Source: Diplolepis rosae (taxonomy: Eukaryota; Arthropoda; Insecta; Hymenoptera; Diplolepididae). Taken from it: a DNA stretch of 64,000 nt. The translations under genes were made by a program, and so were the position numbers. Below the pieces are notes generated by a model, which ran no database searches, was not told the origin of the DNA, and saw only the letters and a list, made by a program, of their open reading frames with translations. The stretch is from the NCBI GenBank assembly GCA_030998225.1, contig JAPYXD010000752.1, forward strand, positions 17,376,501-17,440,500. The letters run 5' to 3'. Shown here piece by piece: positions 28,101 to 43,100 of the stretch (position 1 is its first letter; each line of letters opens with the position of its first letter).

Positions 28101-31100
28101 CATACCCTAATTTAACACCCCACGTTCTTGCAATACGGACCCTGCGCGCTAATACGCAGACGTCGCACAAGACACCTGATTAGTTGCTTTTGTCAGCGTC
28201 ATTTAAAATTCTTGGAAAATAATGTGGTTTTTGTTCATAATAAATAATGGTATTTCAACTTGTGTAAATAACCATTACATCTAAACTAAATTTGTTAATC
28301 TCAATATAATATTTATTTATTTATTTACCGTTACGGTAAAAGTGTTCATCTTTTGAGGCTATCCACGAATCAAGCCATTTTTCGATGTCTTCATATGAGC
28401 GGAACTGCTGATCGGCCAGACAATGTGCCATCGACTGGAACAAGTAATAATCGGACGGTGCAATATTTGGGGAATAAGGCGGGTGGGGTAGGACTTCCCA
28501 TTTGAGCGTTTCCAGGTAGGTTTTAACGTATTTTCGTGCCTCTGATCGTATTGTGGCCGTTTTTCCAGCGGTGCTCGGTTCAAACGCATTAATTAAGTTC
28601 GATACTGTTCCCCAGTGATGGTTTCGTTCGATTTGACAGCTCATAATGAATAACACCAACCTGGTCCCACCAAATACACAGCATAATCTTTGCAACGTGA
28701 ATATTCGGCCGAGCCCACGACGTAAAACCCTGAACGGGCGGTCCGCATGCCTTTCTTCTCTGTGGGTTGCTGTAATGAATCCATTTTTCATCACCCGTCA
28801 CGATGCCATGAAGAAAGCCCTTCTTTTTTTGCCGCTGAAGCAGTTTTTTACAGACGAAAAAACGACGCTCAATGTCCCTTGGCTTCGAATCATAAGGAAC
28901 CCAAGTTCCTTGTTTTTGAATCATTCCCAACGCATGCAATCGCTTGGAAATGGCTTGGCGGATAACTGCTAATGCCGAAGCAAGCTCTTCTTGCGTTTGG
29001 CACGGATCTTCATCGAGCAATGCCTCCAATTCAGCATCTTCGAAGGTTTTTGGCCTTCCTTCACGCGGACGGTCGTCAACATCGAAATCACCGTCTTTGA
29101 AGCGACGGAACCAATCACGGCACGTTGTTTTACTTAGAGCTTGGTCATGACGTTTTAGATGAGTCAAAATCGACCAGCACTTACTACTGGAGCCATCTAT
29201 TCACAAACAGCGGAAACTTAGTTGTGCACCTAATATGTAAGTCAAAAGATCACTATTCATAACAAACAAAAATGAAAACCTTAGTTTCAAAATTTCAAAC
29301 AAGGGACGAAAAGTAACTAATCAGGCGCTTTGTACGACGTCTGTGCAATAAGTTTGAAAATGTTCAATTAACGTATTTTAAACTCTGGAATACCTGTCAG
29401 TGATTAGTTAAGAGTGGGAGTTTAAATATTAACAATTGAGAATAAATAAAATTCACCAATAAAAGTAGTTGTAGAAATTTAAGTTTTATAAACTAATTCA
29501 GAAATCTTCTCCATAAAGCATTTCGAAATAACTTTGAAAAAAGTTAGAGAGATTCAAAGGAGATGGTGATCATAAACGCAGTATACGTAAAAAGTGGCAA
29601 GAGCTTTATGTAGAGGCTCTAACTTTGTAGAATTGAAATAGAACTAAAATATTTTCAAGAGTGGTATAGTAGGAGCTAGTACGAGGGTTACTATTTATAT
29701 TTTTAGCCTTACCAACACTGAGTGTTCTCAGGTGCCATCTGACATTTGCACTGGAAAGTTTGACATTTTTTACCATAACCACCTTTAGAACATTATTGTG
29801 TTGAGTTACTGAACTTATTTCCACTTTGGCGATGAAGCCTCATCCTATGGCACTATGAAACGCTGGTATAACGAGTTTAATCGTGGCCGCCATCCGCTCA
29901 CCGACGAATTTCGTAAAGGTCGTCAAAAATCAGTTGTTGGGCCAGAAAACATTAATGCTGTGCAAAAACCAGCATACATAAAACCAATTCATGAAAACGC
30001 ATGCAAAAGTGTATAGATCATAAAGGAAAATACTTTCAAAAACAATAAAGCCATTTTTGACGACAAATTACTGTATAAGAAGGAGTCACAAAGCAGTGGT
30101 AAAAGTTATACTTGAAGCGGTAAAATAGTGCCATATTTCGACTCGGCGCGTCAAATAGGATTTGTTTGGCTAGCGGAGGTTTGACTGTATTTCGTGTTTA
30201 ACCAAATGCATTTAGAATCATAAACCAGATCACTTGAAAGAAAGGTTAGACTTACTGAATTTGGAACTTCTTTTTTCATTAAAATATTCGAGGACCGAAA
30301 AATTCTACATATTTTTTCATTTAACACGTTGAATGCCACGCCAATTTTACAGGGATTGTCCGTGGCGCCACGATGAATGTTCTATTATGCGATGCCGGTC
30401 ACCGGTGGTCCCCATGGCGTCACTGCCAAGTTCAGTGCCGGTCACCGGTGACCCCCGTGGCATTCAACGTGTTAAAATTGTATACTACTTGCTCGAAGTG
30501 AACAATTATAAATTTTCCGATTAATAAGTATAAATTGGCGTCGATAAGTAGATGACAGGAGATGACTAACACATATGGATGAAGGCCAAGTGAAAGTTTT
30601 GGATAGGGTTTTATTCTGCCCTTTTTCAGAAAATGCGAAAAAACGTTTACAATCTTGCTTGTTTCAAATAACCTGAAAATCGATCTGACTCAATCCAAGA
30701 CTTCGAATCCGAAAGAATTCCAACTGAGTTTTGAATCCGAGTCAATTTGACGCTTCTAATATGAAAATTGACTCGGATTAATTCAGTTTTCAAGTCTGGA
30801 ATTGAGTTTGATGACGCCGAATTGATTTCCAGACGATTTTTTTCAATGAAATTGGAAACGTTGTTTCGGCTTGGCTCAGAATGGCTCCTGTTGGCACATA
30901 ATAACATTCAATCCAAAAATTTTGCCAGAGAGGGTACGATGAAATAAGTTATAGATAGAAGAGGATAAAAAATTGAGATTCAGAAGGATGGAACAAAAAA
31001 TAAATTATATCCATTTGCTTCCAACATAGCCATTTTTGCATACTATCACAACACATCTCAGTCACGCAGTTGTCATACATTGAAATCACTTTCGAACTTA

Positions 31101-34100
31101 GAAGCTTAGAACATTTTTTTTTAACAACTCATTCACTATTTATATTTTTTCTAGAGCTTGGATGTATCTTGAGCCAATTTTTACCTCTGAGGACATCAGT
31201 CGGCAGTTACCTGTGGAGGCGAAAAAATACAATACCATGGAACGCAATTGGAGACGAATCATGAAAAATGCCTACGACTGTCCATATGTTAGATAATATT
31301 CCTTCCGCCAACTACGTGCAGCTTAATACTCAAATTCTAATTAAAATTTAGTTTTGAGAACCGAGCCCTAGTGAGCAGTCGGCCATTGGACGTCTTTATG
31401 GAATTCCTACAAGGTCCAACGTCTGGTTTTTTATTTATCCTCGTAAAAATTTCAAATAGGATTTGATTTTGTCTATTCCAATGCCAATCCAAGATAATCC
31501 AAAAAAAATTTCCAATCTTACTAAATAAAAATTGGCTGAAAATTAATCTGACTCAGTACAAGACTTTTGCTAGGAATGAATCTGTGACTTCCAACCTAAA
31601 TAAAAGTAAACAGTGTTTTAAATACAACTTATTCCAAATCAATTCGAAAATTCTAAGCCGAACTATTCTAACTTCAAATTAAATCAGCTTGTAATTGATT
31701 AAAGACTAGGTTCGGATTAATTTGAATCAGAGGTCTCGTATTAAATCGGATTGATTTTCAGTCGACTTTCATTGACCATGATTGTGAACCTTTTTAGGGA
31801 TTTGCGTCGAATAGAACAGGATAGAGCGGAATAATATTATACCAGGATAATTATTACAGAATTAATTACTACGGAGTTCAATAAGTCCGTATGATGACAA
31901 TGAAAAGAAAACTTTTTTGGCAAAAATCCTATTTACTTTTCAACATAATCTCCTTTTAGCTCAATACACTTAGCCCCACGGTCTTTCAAAATTCCCATTT
32001 CCCATTTGGCCGCTTCATTTGATGAAAATCTGTCCTTGGAGCCATCTCTTTATGTGTAAGAACAAAAAAAAGTCCCCGGGGTCAGATTTGGAGAATGAGG
32101 TGGGTAGGCAAGCAATTCAAAGAGTAATTCATTGATTTTTTCCATTGATTTTATCGATTTGTGATCTGGTGCACTGTCTTGCAAAAAGATGCATTTTTTC
32201 TTAAAAAATGTGACCGTTTTCTTGTCATTTATTTTTTCAATCAGTCCCATAATGCACAATAGTAGTCGTTGTTGATTGTTTCACTTTTTAAAAATAGCCG
32301 ATGAACAATATGCCACTGGAATTCCGACATACGAGGTTTGTCTGGAAAGTATCGGGCCTATCTTTATATCTCTGCGCCATGTGGGGAGCGCTAGTGTTTA
32401 GGTTCCCCCTCCTGCCATGGGGGTGGGGATACCGCCGCGCGACCAGGGGAGTCGACTCTCTAACAGTTTTAGTGGCTTGCTGGCCGGCTGGCTCTCCATA
32501 GCCATAGTGCTCTAGCGACGTCTGTGGGGCATGTACGTCAACAGTAAAGCCTCACGAACCTATCGGTTGCTTGCCGACATCTGGCGGACGTATAGTTCAT
32601 GCGCAGCGTGTCTTTGTTTACAAAGCTATTTTTGAATTCGGCGGATTTTGTGATTGTTAAAAATGACTGAAAAACAAGATAACGAATTTGCATCAAATTT
32701 TGTTTTCAACTTGGAAAAATGAGTTCGGAAACTATTCAGATGATGCAGAAGGCCTCTGGGAATGAGTGTATGAGCAAAGCACGAATAAAAGAGTGGTATA
32801 ATCGTTTCAAAGGAGGCCGCACTTCTGTTGATAGTGATTCTCGTTCTGTCCGATCTTCGACGACAAAATCATTGGATAATATTGAGCGGGTGCGATTTGC
32901 GATTGAAGTTGATCGTCGATTAACTGTTCCTGAACTATAAAATGATCTCGGAATACCGAAAACTACTGTTTTGAAAATTTTAAACAAGATTTTAGGAATG
33001 ACTCGCGTGTGTGAGGTGACTGGCTTCTTCACCACGATAACGCGCTAGCGCATTAATCGAATCTTGTGCAGCAGTTTCTTAATAAGCACAGTATCACATT
33101 GCTTCGACAACCTCCGTACAGTCCCGACATAGCCCTCTGTGACTTTTGGCTGTTTCCGAAACTCAAAAAACCACTCAAAGGACAGCGATTCGATGACAAA
33201 ACGACGGTTGAAAATAATGCGATGAGCGTACTCAAGGCCTTCCCTAAAAGTGAGTTCCAGGACTGTTTCGCGAAGTGTAAACATCGCTGGAACCGTATTA
33301 TTCAATCAAGTGGGGATTACTTTGAAGGATGCCACGATATCTAGGTGAAAAAAGGATAATTAGTAATTTTTATTCCTAATTATTCTAAATTTTAAAAAAT
33401 ATTTATTGTTATTTGTGATTATTAACAATTATTCAAATCCAATATTATCCTCATATTAAAGAATAGAGCAATGATATGTAAACACTTTTTATTTCTTAAA
33501 ATTCTTATAAACTAGAACATTAATACAAATTTTAACCACTGACCCAATTGATATGTCTGCGGCCTCCGGTAATTCAAGCACTTTCACTTTTCGAACATCT
33601 AATACGATATCATGGATTTTTTCGATGATTTCTGGATTTTAATAAAAAAATTAAAACTTGTTCGCTTCTATTGGCTGTAACTTTGAAAGTAAACAATGAG
33701 ATCAGCTCAAATTTTAATAGTTTTCGTCTGAAAGATTGTACTTCATGGTAAAAATATGGGAATGTAATTTGTAGCGCCATTTCTGTGTCATCTTATGAAC
33801 TTATTGAACTCCCTAGTATATGCCCAAAAAATGTCTATAAGACATAAAACAGCCAGAACAAGATAAAAAGCTTAGCATTGGACAGTCTGAAGACGTCCAA
33901 TATTCCGATACCCCTTGGGTTAAAAAATATAGTATATAAAACCTTAGTAATTCGGTAATGTGTTTAAGATCATTCAAATCTGTCCCGACAAAAGTCTGAT
34001 GGAAAGCTTAAAGGAATGTATCACTCTTCTGGACGTAGTTCAAAAGGGTCTCTCGGATTATCTTGAGACGAAGAGGATGCTTTTTCCTCGGTTTTTCTTT

Positions 34101-37100
34101 CTCAGTGATGACGAACTTCTCGAGATCCTTGCTCAGACGAAGAACGTAAGGGCAGTACAACCACATTTAAGGAAGTGCTTTGAGAATATGAAGGTAGCGC
34201 TTGAATTAATTTTTCTATGTATTTTTACCCTGTGTATCTAGTGGGCGCCATTAGGCATGATGTCAAAAATAGCAGTGACTCTTCAGAACGACTTAACTAT
34301 ATCATGTAAAACGGAAATTTTCGAAAATATTAGTTTATTTCAAGTATAGTCCAGATTGTTTAAAAATCTGAAAAAATTTTATGGTATGTATATTGAGATG
34401 TTGCACTCATGACAAGAAATTGACAGTTCGGTTTACGCGACCCACTAGGGTGAGCATTCGATTGGTTTTAGAAGTATAGAGACTCAAAGTAGTCGGGAAT
34501 TTAAGGTGGCGGATACAATAACTGGAAGAATCATTCACTTTTATGGAAACTATAGATTCTTCGGCTCGCTCATTACGAATTTAATATCAGATTTTTTAGA
34601 GAACCCAATAACAATTTTTGAGTGGAAAAAGCATTATTTCGATTACATTTTCATAAAAATATCAAATTGAAATTTATGGGTTCATGACATGATAGTATCT
34701 ATAATGTATTCGAAATAATACCAATTTTCGGGCACAATTCCTATAACAAAAAGCAACTACTGATAACAGTGCAAAATAGTGGAAGAAAATGTATAACTTC
34801 AAAATTACTTTAATGTGCCTACTTTAAGGCTACGGATCAGCCGAGAGACGTGACCAAATTTATAGGTTAATCGAACCATGTAAGATAACTTTTTTTGTTT
34901 TTAATATATTTACTTGAAAATTTAAAGCACGTAATCAAATGCGGTAAAGATCGTCTGTTAACTTCATTTTAGTAAAAAAATTGTAAAGTTTATTTTTGAG
35001 AAAATAAAACTTGGAGTTATTACCAATTATAGCTCTGTAACGCCATTTCCTCAGGAAATGGAATATCGCTCTGAAATTTCGCAAAATGGATAAGAAAGCA
35101 CTAACACAGGTTTGTTGGATGCCGAACATCGAAATAAGTACAAAAATTATTTTATCAAATTGATAACCTTACAAGAAAAAAGACTGCAGGTACTAACTTA
35201 TAATGGCAGGTGATGTACGAGGTTATGTGTGTCGGTATTTCTGTGGGAATCATAAAACTTGTTTACTTTCTGCACTCAACGCTTTTGTCATAACTTTTTA
35301 TTCCTACTTTCTAATCATTTCCTAAAAATTCATCGCTTTATTTCAACTTAAAATTTCAAATGTTGGGAAAAAATCGATATGCATGGGACTCAAATCATCA
35401 GCTGATTTATTAATACAAATAACAAACATTAATCAATTATGTATTGACCATTTTGTTCGATGACCTTTTGCTACCTTTCAGTCAGCTTCATAATTCCGCT
35501 TTCGTAGAAAGTTTTGTTCTTAGAGGTATAAAACTGAATCAACTCATTTTTGACAGCCTCCTTTCAATTGAATGTTTTTCCATTCAAATCCCAATGGGCA
35601 CACGATATTAGAAACGTTCATGTAACATTCTACAAACGTTCTAGGAACATCCCAATGTCCAATGTCCGAAAGATGTTCTTAGAAAGTTTCTGGAACGTCT
35701 TTCGGACATTGGACATTGGGATGTTCCTAGAACGTTTGTAGAATGTTAAATAAACGTTTTTAATATCGTGTGCCCATTGGGATGGTTTTGAAGTGAACGG
35801 AATAAATGATAATCGGATGGTGCAAGGTCAGGACTATACGGTGGATGAGGTATCACTTCCCAGCCTAGCTCCAATAATATTTTGCGTGTGACCAAAGGTG
35901 TATGTGGTCTGGCGTTATTTTGATGGAATATGACGCCTTTACGAGCTCAAAATAAACAATACCTTTAAAATCCCACCAAACACTCAGCATAACCTTCTTT
36001 TGATGAATATTGGCTTTTGACGTCGATTGTGCAGGCTCATCTCGCTTGCTCTATGATATTTAATGCGTTTTTCTGAAACTTGTTATTTTGAAGTCCGTGT
36101 AAATCATAACTCAAAATCTACTGGACCAATCGTTTTGAAATTTTGCACAGTACTTCTTCACATAATTCACCAGGTATCCCTGGGAACTTTTTTGTTTATT
36201 ATGATAATTATTAATTTTATAATAACAAATTAACCGATTTTCTTAGCGAAAATCAGTCTTTTGGCTTCTAAGTGCTAAGAAAAATTGAAAAATCGATAAA
36301 AAAAAAATGCTCCCAGGGTTACCTCGAGGAACATCTCCTTTAACAAATGCACTTTGATTTTTTTGTTTCAAATGATTCTGTTGCGAGTTATGATGTGCAC
36401 CGCAAAACAACTGTTTTTCGAGGCGCCTCCGCAGATTTACTGTCATTCGCTTAATTTTCAATATTTTGTAATGAAAATTTAGGAAAATATTGTTCAAATG
36501 TTGCATTATTATATGGAAATTGGCTAAATGAACTAACACTATCTGTATCGCTAAAAAAAATTCTTAAAAACATCCCTTTTTTCACCAAATTAACCTTACA
36601 CCTCCCCCCAAATGGTTTTAAATGGCTTTGATCGCATGTATGTGGAAGCGAAATGACTTTGTTGCCAACCCAATATTTTAAGCTCATAACTTCATTGGAT
36701 AGATAACATTTTAAACATGACTCCTATCCTGGATAATTTTTTTATATTATACCCTCGTTTAAGATAAATCTGATAAAAAATTATTAATCAACGAGCCGCA
36801 AAAACTATAACATAACAGTTTCCATAGAAGTGACTGATTATTCCAGTATTTGTGTCCGCCATCTTACATTCGCAATTTTATTTTTTTCCAATTGTATCCA
36901 AATAAAATTTCATATCAACTATTTGAAAACACTTGATGATGTCGAATTTCAAGGCGGCTACAATTTTACTATTGATAGTACATATGTATTGAAATAAAGT
37001 TCTGTAGATAATAATTTTCAAAACTGTTGCCGACTGCATATAAATTTTCCAGAATTAAAATTGAAATTCGACATCGTGTTTACTTAAGCAATCGTTTCTT

Positions 37101-40100
37101 GTTTCCTGTAAACTTTGACGCTTTATATCACTGAAACCAACCGGATGCTAACGTAAAACTTATCTGTGATTGATGTCTCATCATGACCTACCATTTGGCA
37201 TAGTATATAATTAAAAACTCGAGGACTGAAAAATGGTCATTTTTTAACGTGTTTCTTTGATTCATATTTGCATTATAAAAATGTCTCTGTGCCCACTATG
37301 TAAAATAACGAAGATTTTTGCTTTTTATATTTTATGAAAACAAAGAAACTAAGATTTGAAGAAGATTTGGAAATCACCAGAATGTATTCAGCTGAAAACG
37401 AAGAGGTTGTCTTAAAGCCTCCCATCTACCCACATGGACACGTGGAAAACTGGTTAAGCCAAGTAGAATATGCTATGCGTAATACACTTAGAGAAATAAT
37501 AGGGGATGCACTTCGAGTTGTGGAAACTACGGAAAGAAAAATATGGGTGTATATGTGGCCAGGTCAAGTTGTTCTTTGCTGTGGACAGGCATACTGGACT
37601 GCTCATGTGGAAGATGGAATCACAAATAACACCCTTGCAGCTTATTATGACACTATGTTGTCCCATGTAAGAATTTTTTTTCCTATCAAAAGATATTAAA
37701 ATTATATATTTCTGACACGAGATATCAAACGTCTTTAAAACTTTTTCAGGATGTCTTGAGTATTTCAATGTATTTAGTATCAGTGATCCTAAAAATCCAT
37801 CGACGTATGAATATCGACCGTTCATCTCGTGGTAGGAAATCGTGGTCAGCATTAGGGAGAGGAAAAATTCATTTCCATGACCAGTCTCTTTCTTTCTAAT
37901 TAAAAACTTATTACTCACTACCCGCACTTACGCTTCCTGTCCCGTCTGTTCCATACACGATACGAGGACAAAGCACCGGAGGACAGCGGCGTTGGGGGTG
38001 CGGCATAACAGGCTACCGAGTTGAAGTAAACACTGGCCGCCATGTCGACTTGCGAGCTTCGAGATATCGATGCTTCGATCATCGCCGCCATCGATCGTTG
38101 GAGAGCGACGCACAGGACAACCAGCTGCCACCACGTGACCCAGAAGACGTACTCTGGGGCGCATAGACCCCAGGACTTGATATTTAGTATTTTCGACATT
38201 TGTGATAAGAAATTTAGTCGTATGATATTAATGGACACTAATTACAATAGTGCCAATGTACTTCACGCGCTGTTCGCCGCAAAAGAGAAAACCGTGTGTT
38301 TGTAAAAATTATTTGCCAAGGGCAACTACTGTACTAGGCACGGGTTGCCTAGTCGTCTAATAGAAATATGACATGTGACCTGCTTCCGGGTCCGCGATTG
38401 AAGCCGCCACAAACAAGAAGAAGAAGAAGGGTCCGCGATTGGGTCACACGTTTAATTCGTGGGGCAGGTCGAGAACTTTGCTGGCGTCGCGACTTCTTCG
38501 TCACTCTCGTCCTGCAACTATTAGTGGCAGCTGACACCCTTTTGTCTCCCGAAGGAAAATTTTGAGTCTTTTTCTGCACCAAAGGAAATGGAAGGAGAAT
38601 TTGTTTTAAGATTTGTGCCGGAACTCCAGGACGTCGTACAGATAGCGTAAGCTCAGTTTTCTGTAAATTTTTCTTTTCGCAAGTGGCTCGGAATTCCGAG
38701 TAAATTAACATTGTTGACTAACGCTTTATGGCGTCTGTCACCCACGCCGAGACCACTTCGCCTCTCTCTTGTATTCGCGAGTTCTCTCTTTTGTAACTAT
38801 ATCGGGTTTATTAATTAACCTCGCTCTTTCTCCCGGTAATAACGGTTTATTTGTTGAAGTAAATTTCTGTTGAATTATTGTTCTCTCTGGTGGTGACGCG
38901 CGAAAATAAATTGAATTCGCCATATTGTCGCGTGGCTCGGGAAGTTCCGAGATTTGTGTCATTTTATTTATCGATTTTGATATGGATGTTTTGGCTTTTA
39001 TCAACCAGTCTTGATTTGTATCGAGTCTTTCTTTATTTAAATAAATTTGTACAGCCAACTTACTTTAATAATTAAATTCTGGCTTTCATTTATTATTACT
39101 CGTAAGACTGTTGTGACTTTACTTTGACCCCGCCTTGTGTTAATATTATGAATTTCGAGTTTCATCATATTCACCATTATTAGTATTATTATTACTATTG
39201 TCCTTGTTTATGAAAATTTTGTCACTCAGGGGAGTCGCTGGCGCTCAACAATTTTAAAGCTGATCTTGTAATTTCAAAGGTTTCGAACTTAGTAAAATTA
39301 GTTGGGTTGAACAGTGATACGAGTTGCCAGCTTACGGGTAAAACCTGCATCTCAATACATTAAAATCCTCAAGAGATCTTAAAAAAGTTTCGAAGACATT
39401 TAATATCTCGTGTCAGAAATATATAATTTGAATATCAAGCAAGCAAGCTTAATAAAAGCATGCAAGAAGTCTGATTGCTTTACGAGATATGTCTGCACTT
39501 TAAGGCCATGGATCAACCGGGTCAAGTGACCAGTTATAGGTTAATCGATCCATGTAAGGTAAATTTTTTTGTTTCTAATATATCTAATTAATCATTTGAA
39601 GCATGTAATAAAATGCGATAAAGACCGTCTGTTAACTTTGTTTTAGTAAAAATTTTGCAAAAAGTTTATTTTTGAGAAAATAAAACAGAGTTATCGGCAA
39701 TTACAGCTGTGTAACTCCATTTCCACAACAAATGGAATATAGCTCTGAAATTCCGGAACTTGGTTAAGAAAGCACTAAGACAGGTTTTTTGGGTGCCGAA
39801 TATCGAAATAGATACAAAAATTATTTTATTCAATTGATAAAATTACAACAAAAAAGATAGAATTTTTGGAAGCGCTACCCAATGGGCACACGTTATTAGA
39901 AACGTTTATGTAACATTCTACAAACGTTCTAGGAACATCCCAATGTCCAATGTCCGCAAGACGTTCTTAGAACGTTTTTAGAACATCTTTCGGACATTGG
40001 ACATTCGGATGTTCTTAGAACGTTTGTAGAATGTTATATAAACGTTTCTAATATCGTGTGCCCATTGGGTACCTATCTGTAGTGTCGCACTGCAGGTACT

Positions 40101-43100
40101 AAACTATATTGATAGGTCATGTACGAGGTTATGTGTATCGGTATTTCTGTGGGAATTATGAAACTTTTTTCTTTCTACACTCAACGCTTTTGTCATAACT
40201 TTTTATTCCTACTTTCTAATTATTTTCCAAAATTTCCCCGCTTTATTTCGACTTAAAATTTTTAATGTGGGGAAAAAATCGATACGCATGAGACTCAATT
40301 CATCAGCTGATATGGTTAATCCGTGGCCTTAATTTTTTGACACAGAGTTTTTATTGCGCAAGCGTGATAAAGGGGCTGAGTGAAAAAATAAGGAGCAAAT
40401 ATCATTTGGCGGACTAATTTGAATTTATTTTTCCTCTTTCTTACGCTTGATCAGTACCTAAAGATACTTCCACTTTCTAATGAATAGCATAGCTGAGTAA
40501 ACATACAAATTATAAATCGATTACAGCTTGACGACCTTCGTGATCTCGTGCGAGGCCAGCAGACAGACATACAAAGACTCATGCTAGAAGCTGTGATAAC
40601 AATTGAGGTGCATGCACGAGACGTCCTGCAGAAATTGATTGAGGAAAATGTGGTTAATATTAATGATTTCAGCTGGATATCACAGTTAAGATACTATTGG
40701 GTAGAATCAAACCTTAAGGTCCGAGCTGTTAATGCTGAATTTCCATATGGGTAATCGACTTTTTTATATTCTAAAAACACATTTCCTAGCAGATACAAAA
40801 GTGAAAACTGTTTTTAAAATCTCAACTCATTAGGCACCAGTAAAATAGACGTCTTTGAAACGTCTGATCGAACGTTTTGGACGTTCCGGTGGTCACTGAT
40901 TTATTATGCTGAGCCCTTCGAATGATTCAGGCTAAACTTGCCTTTCACTTTTCACGAATTGGTGTCCTAACCCAGAGGTAAAAAGTCGTAGAAAGTGAAC
41001 TTAACTGATGCGTGTTGGTAACATTGTAGAGCTCGGACGTTGATTGCACTGAAAAAATGTGTGTTGGACCTTTCGTTTTTTATAGGATTTAGAAACATCA
41101 ATTATGACGAGGTGCATGTTGTGACGAAGAACATTTTTTCAACAACTGTCTTTTGTCATAACCTAGTCACAACGAAGCACGTTGCAACAAGCACATTGAT
41201 CCTGCGGAGCATAGAGCTCCGCGCAGGGGTTGCGGTGAGTAGTGAGGGAAGTGGTGGGAGAAGAAAAAGGGTAGAGGCATCGAGCTGCCGATCCGCAAAC
41301 GTTAATAGACTCTTTTTCAATAATTTATATCTTTTAAAATAATGCAGATACAACATTTCTGATTGCACCCATAGAAAGGCCTGTTCAAGAACTTATAGAA
41401 TCCATCATAGTCCTAAAATCGATTTTTCGCCTCGAAAGTCCCTTTTCTCGGACCGCGTCACGCATAGTGTAACTTGCGGCGATTTCTTCTCTAACGTGAT
41501 CATTTTTTTTTTTTTTTTTTTTTTTTTTCTGGTGAGGAGGAAAAATGGCAAAATCTTTTATAGACGTTGTACAGGACTCTCCTAGGACGGGTCTAGGCAT
41601 ACCTGTTAAAACCAAAAACCCCCTCTCTCGAACCAATACACCACACGCGGAACCGCCTTTCGGCTTTAAACTTCACGGGTGGTTGGTTCCATTAAAGTCG
41701 CTTACGACTCTTCCGTCATCCGTTCGCTCGGAACTTCCACCCGCGGCCACACGCCCACTAGGATAACCGACTAGCCGCGCCACCCAGGGGAGAAACAAAC
41801 AGATTCCTCCCCCGAACGACGCGGACAGTCAAGTCTACCCGAGACGCAGGACCGCGGGTGCAGGCCCCGATGCGATTTCTACTGGCCCTCCCCGTTGTTT
41901 CGCTCTCGACGCCCATCAAGCTCTCTCGTCTTCATCACAAGTGTGACGAATGACTCGATGAGCGTCCAGAACCGTTCAGACTGGAGCATGAGGGGGACCA
42001 TCGTCTCAGGAGTGAGTTCGGAACCCACCGCCTGACCGAGGACCCCCCTAGCCACACCCCATTTTGCGCAGACGAAGAGTGCGTGCTCTGCGTTATCCAC
42101 CGGGGAATCGCAGTAGCAACACGTCTCCTCGTCTCTCTTTTTAAAGCGCCTCAGGTACGCGTTAAAACAGCCATGGCCCGAGAGCGCTTGTGCCAAGTAA
42201 AAGCCGACTTCCCCGTGCTTTCTGTTCAGCCAGGTGGCGAGCTCCGGGATCAGGCGGTAGGTCCATCTCCCTGTCTGCCCACCATGCCATCTCATCTGCC
42301 ATTTCTCGACGAGACTGCGCCTCCATCCTTGCGGATGGCCTCCTTTGCGCGAGCGATTTCCTGCAGGTCGGCGCAGGTAAGCTCCTTGCGAAGCTGAAAG
42401 GTTTCTTGCCTTTCCTCCGCCAATAAATCTATTGGCGGGACGCTCGCCAGGACCAGCACAGCGCTCGTCGAGATAGTTCTATGTGCCGAAACTATTCTCA
42501 GCGCGACAAGTCTCTGCGCCGAGAACAGCTTCTTCTGGATAGCATGGTTTTGCAAGGCATTGGCCCAGACCGGAGCTGCATAAAGCAGCTTCGAATGGAC
42601 CACGCTCGCCACCAATCTTCTTTTCGCTTCCCTGGGTCCACCAATGTTTGGCATAAGCCGGGCCAAGTTTGCTCCACATTGGATGGCTTTGGCGGCTGCG
42701 ATCTTTAGGTGTTCGCCAAAGCTAAGCCTACGATCCAGCTGCACCCCCAGGTACTTAATGCTTGTTTTCCACTCGACTTCATGCTCTCCGAGAACGATCC
42801 TCGGGTATTGGAAGGATCTCCTGTCCGTAACGAGCAAAGCCTCGGTTTTCTCAGGGGCCATTTTAAGACCTCTGCCATCCAACCAGCGCTTCGCTCGCCA
42901 CAGACTTTCATTGATCCTCAGCTCTAGGATTCCGACGTCGTCAGCGGCGCACACGACAAGTGCGTCATCCGCGAAGCCGACGATGCTCGTTCCAGCAGGC
43001 AGGTCCATGCGCAGGAAATCGTCGTACATGACGTTCCAAACGAGTGGACCCACCCGCGACCCTTGAGGGGCGCCACATGTCATCTCCTCCTTGAGAGACC

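Noticed and set aside
28589..29167. 192-residue ORF as a domesticated transposase gene
   Set aside because: The frame is lost before the second catalytic aspartate and the HDNA region is missing; it sits between mariner ends.
37918..38711. Several 60-120 residue ORFs on both strands
   Set aside because: GC-rich stretch with overlapping open frames, no motif, no conserved start; kept only as an unassigned region.
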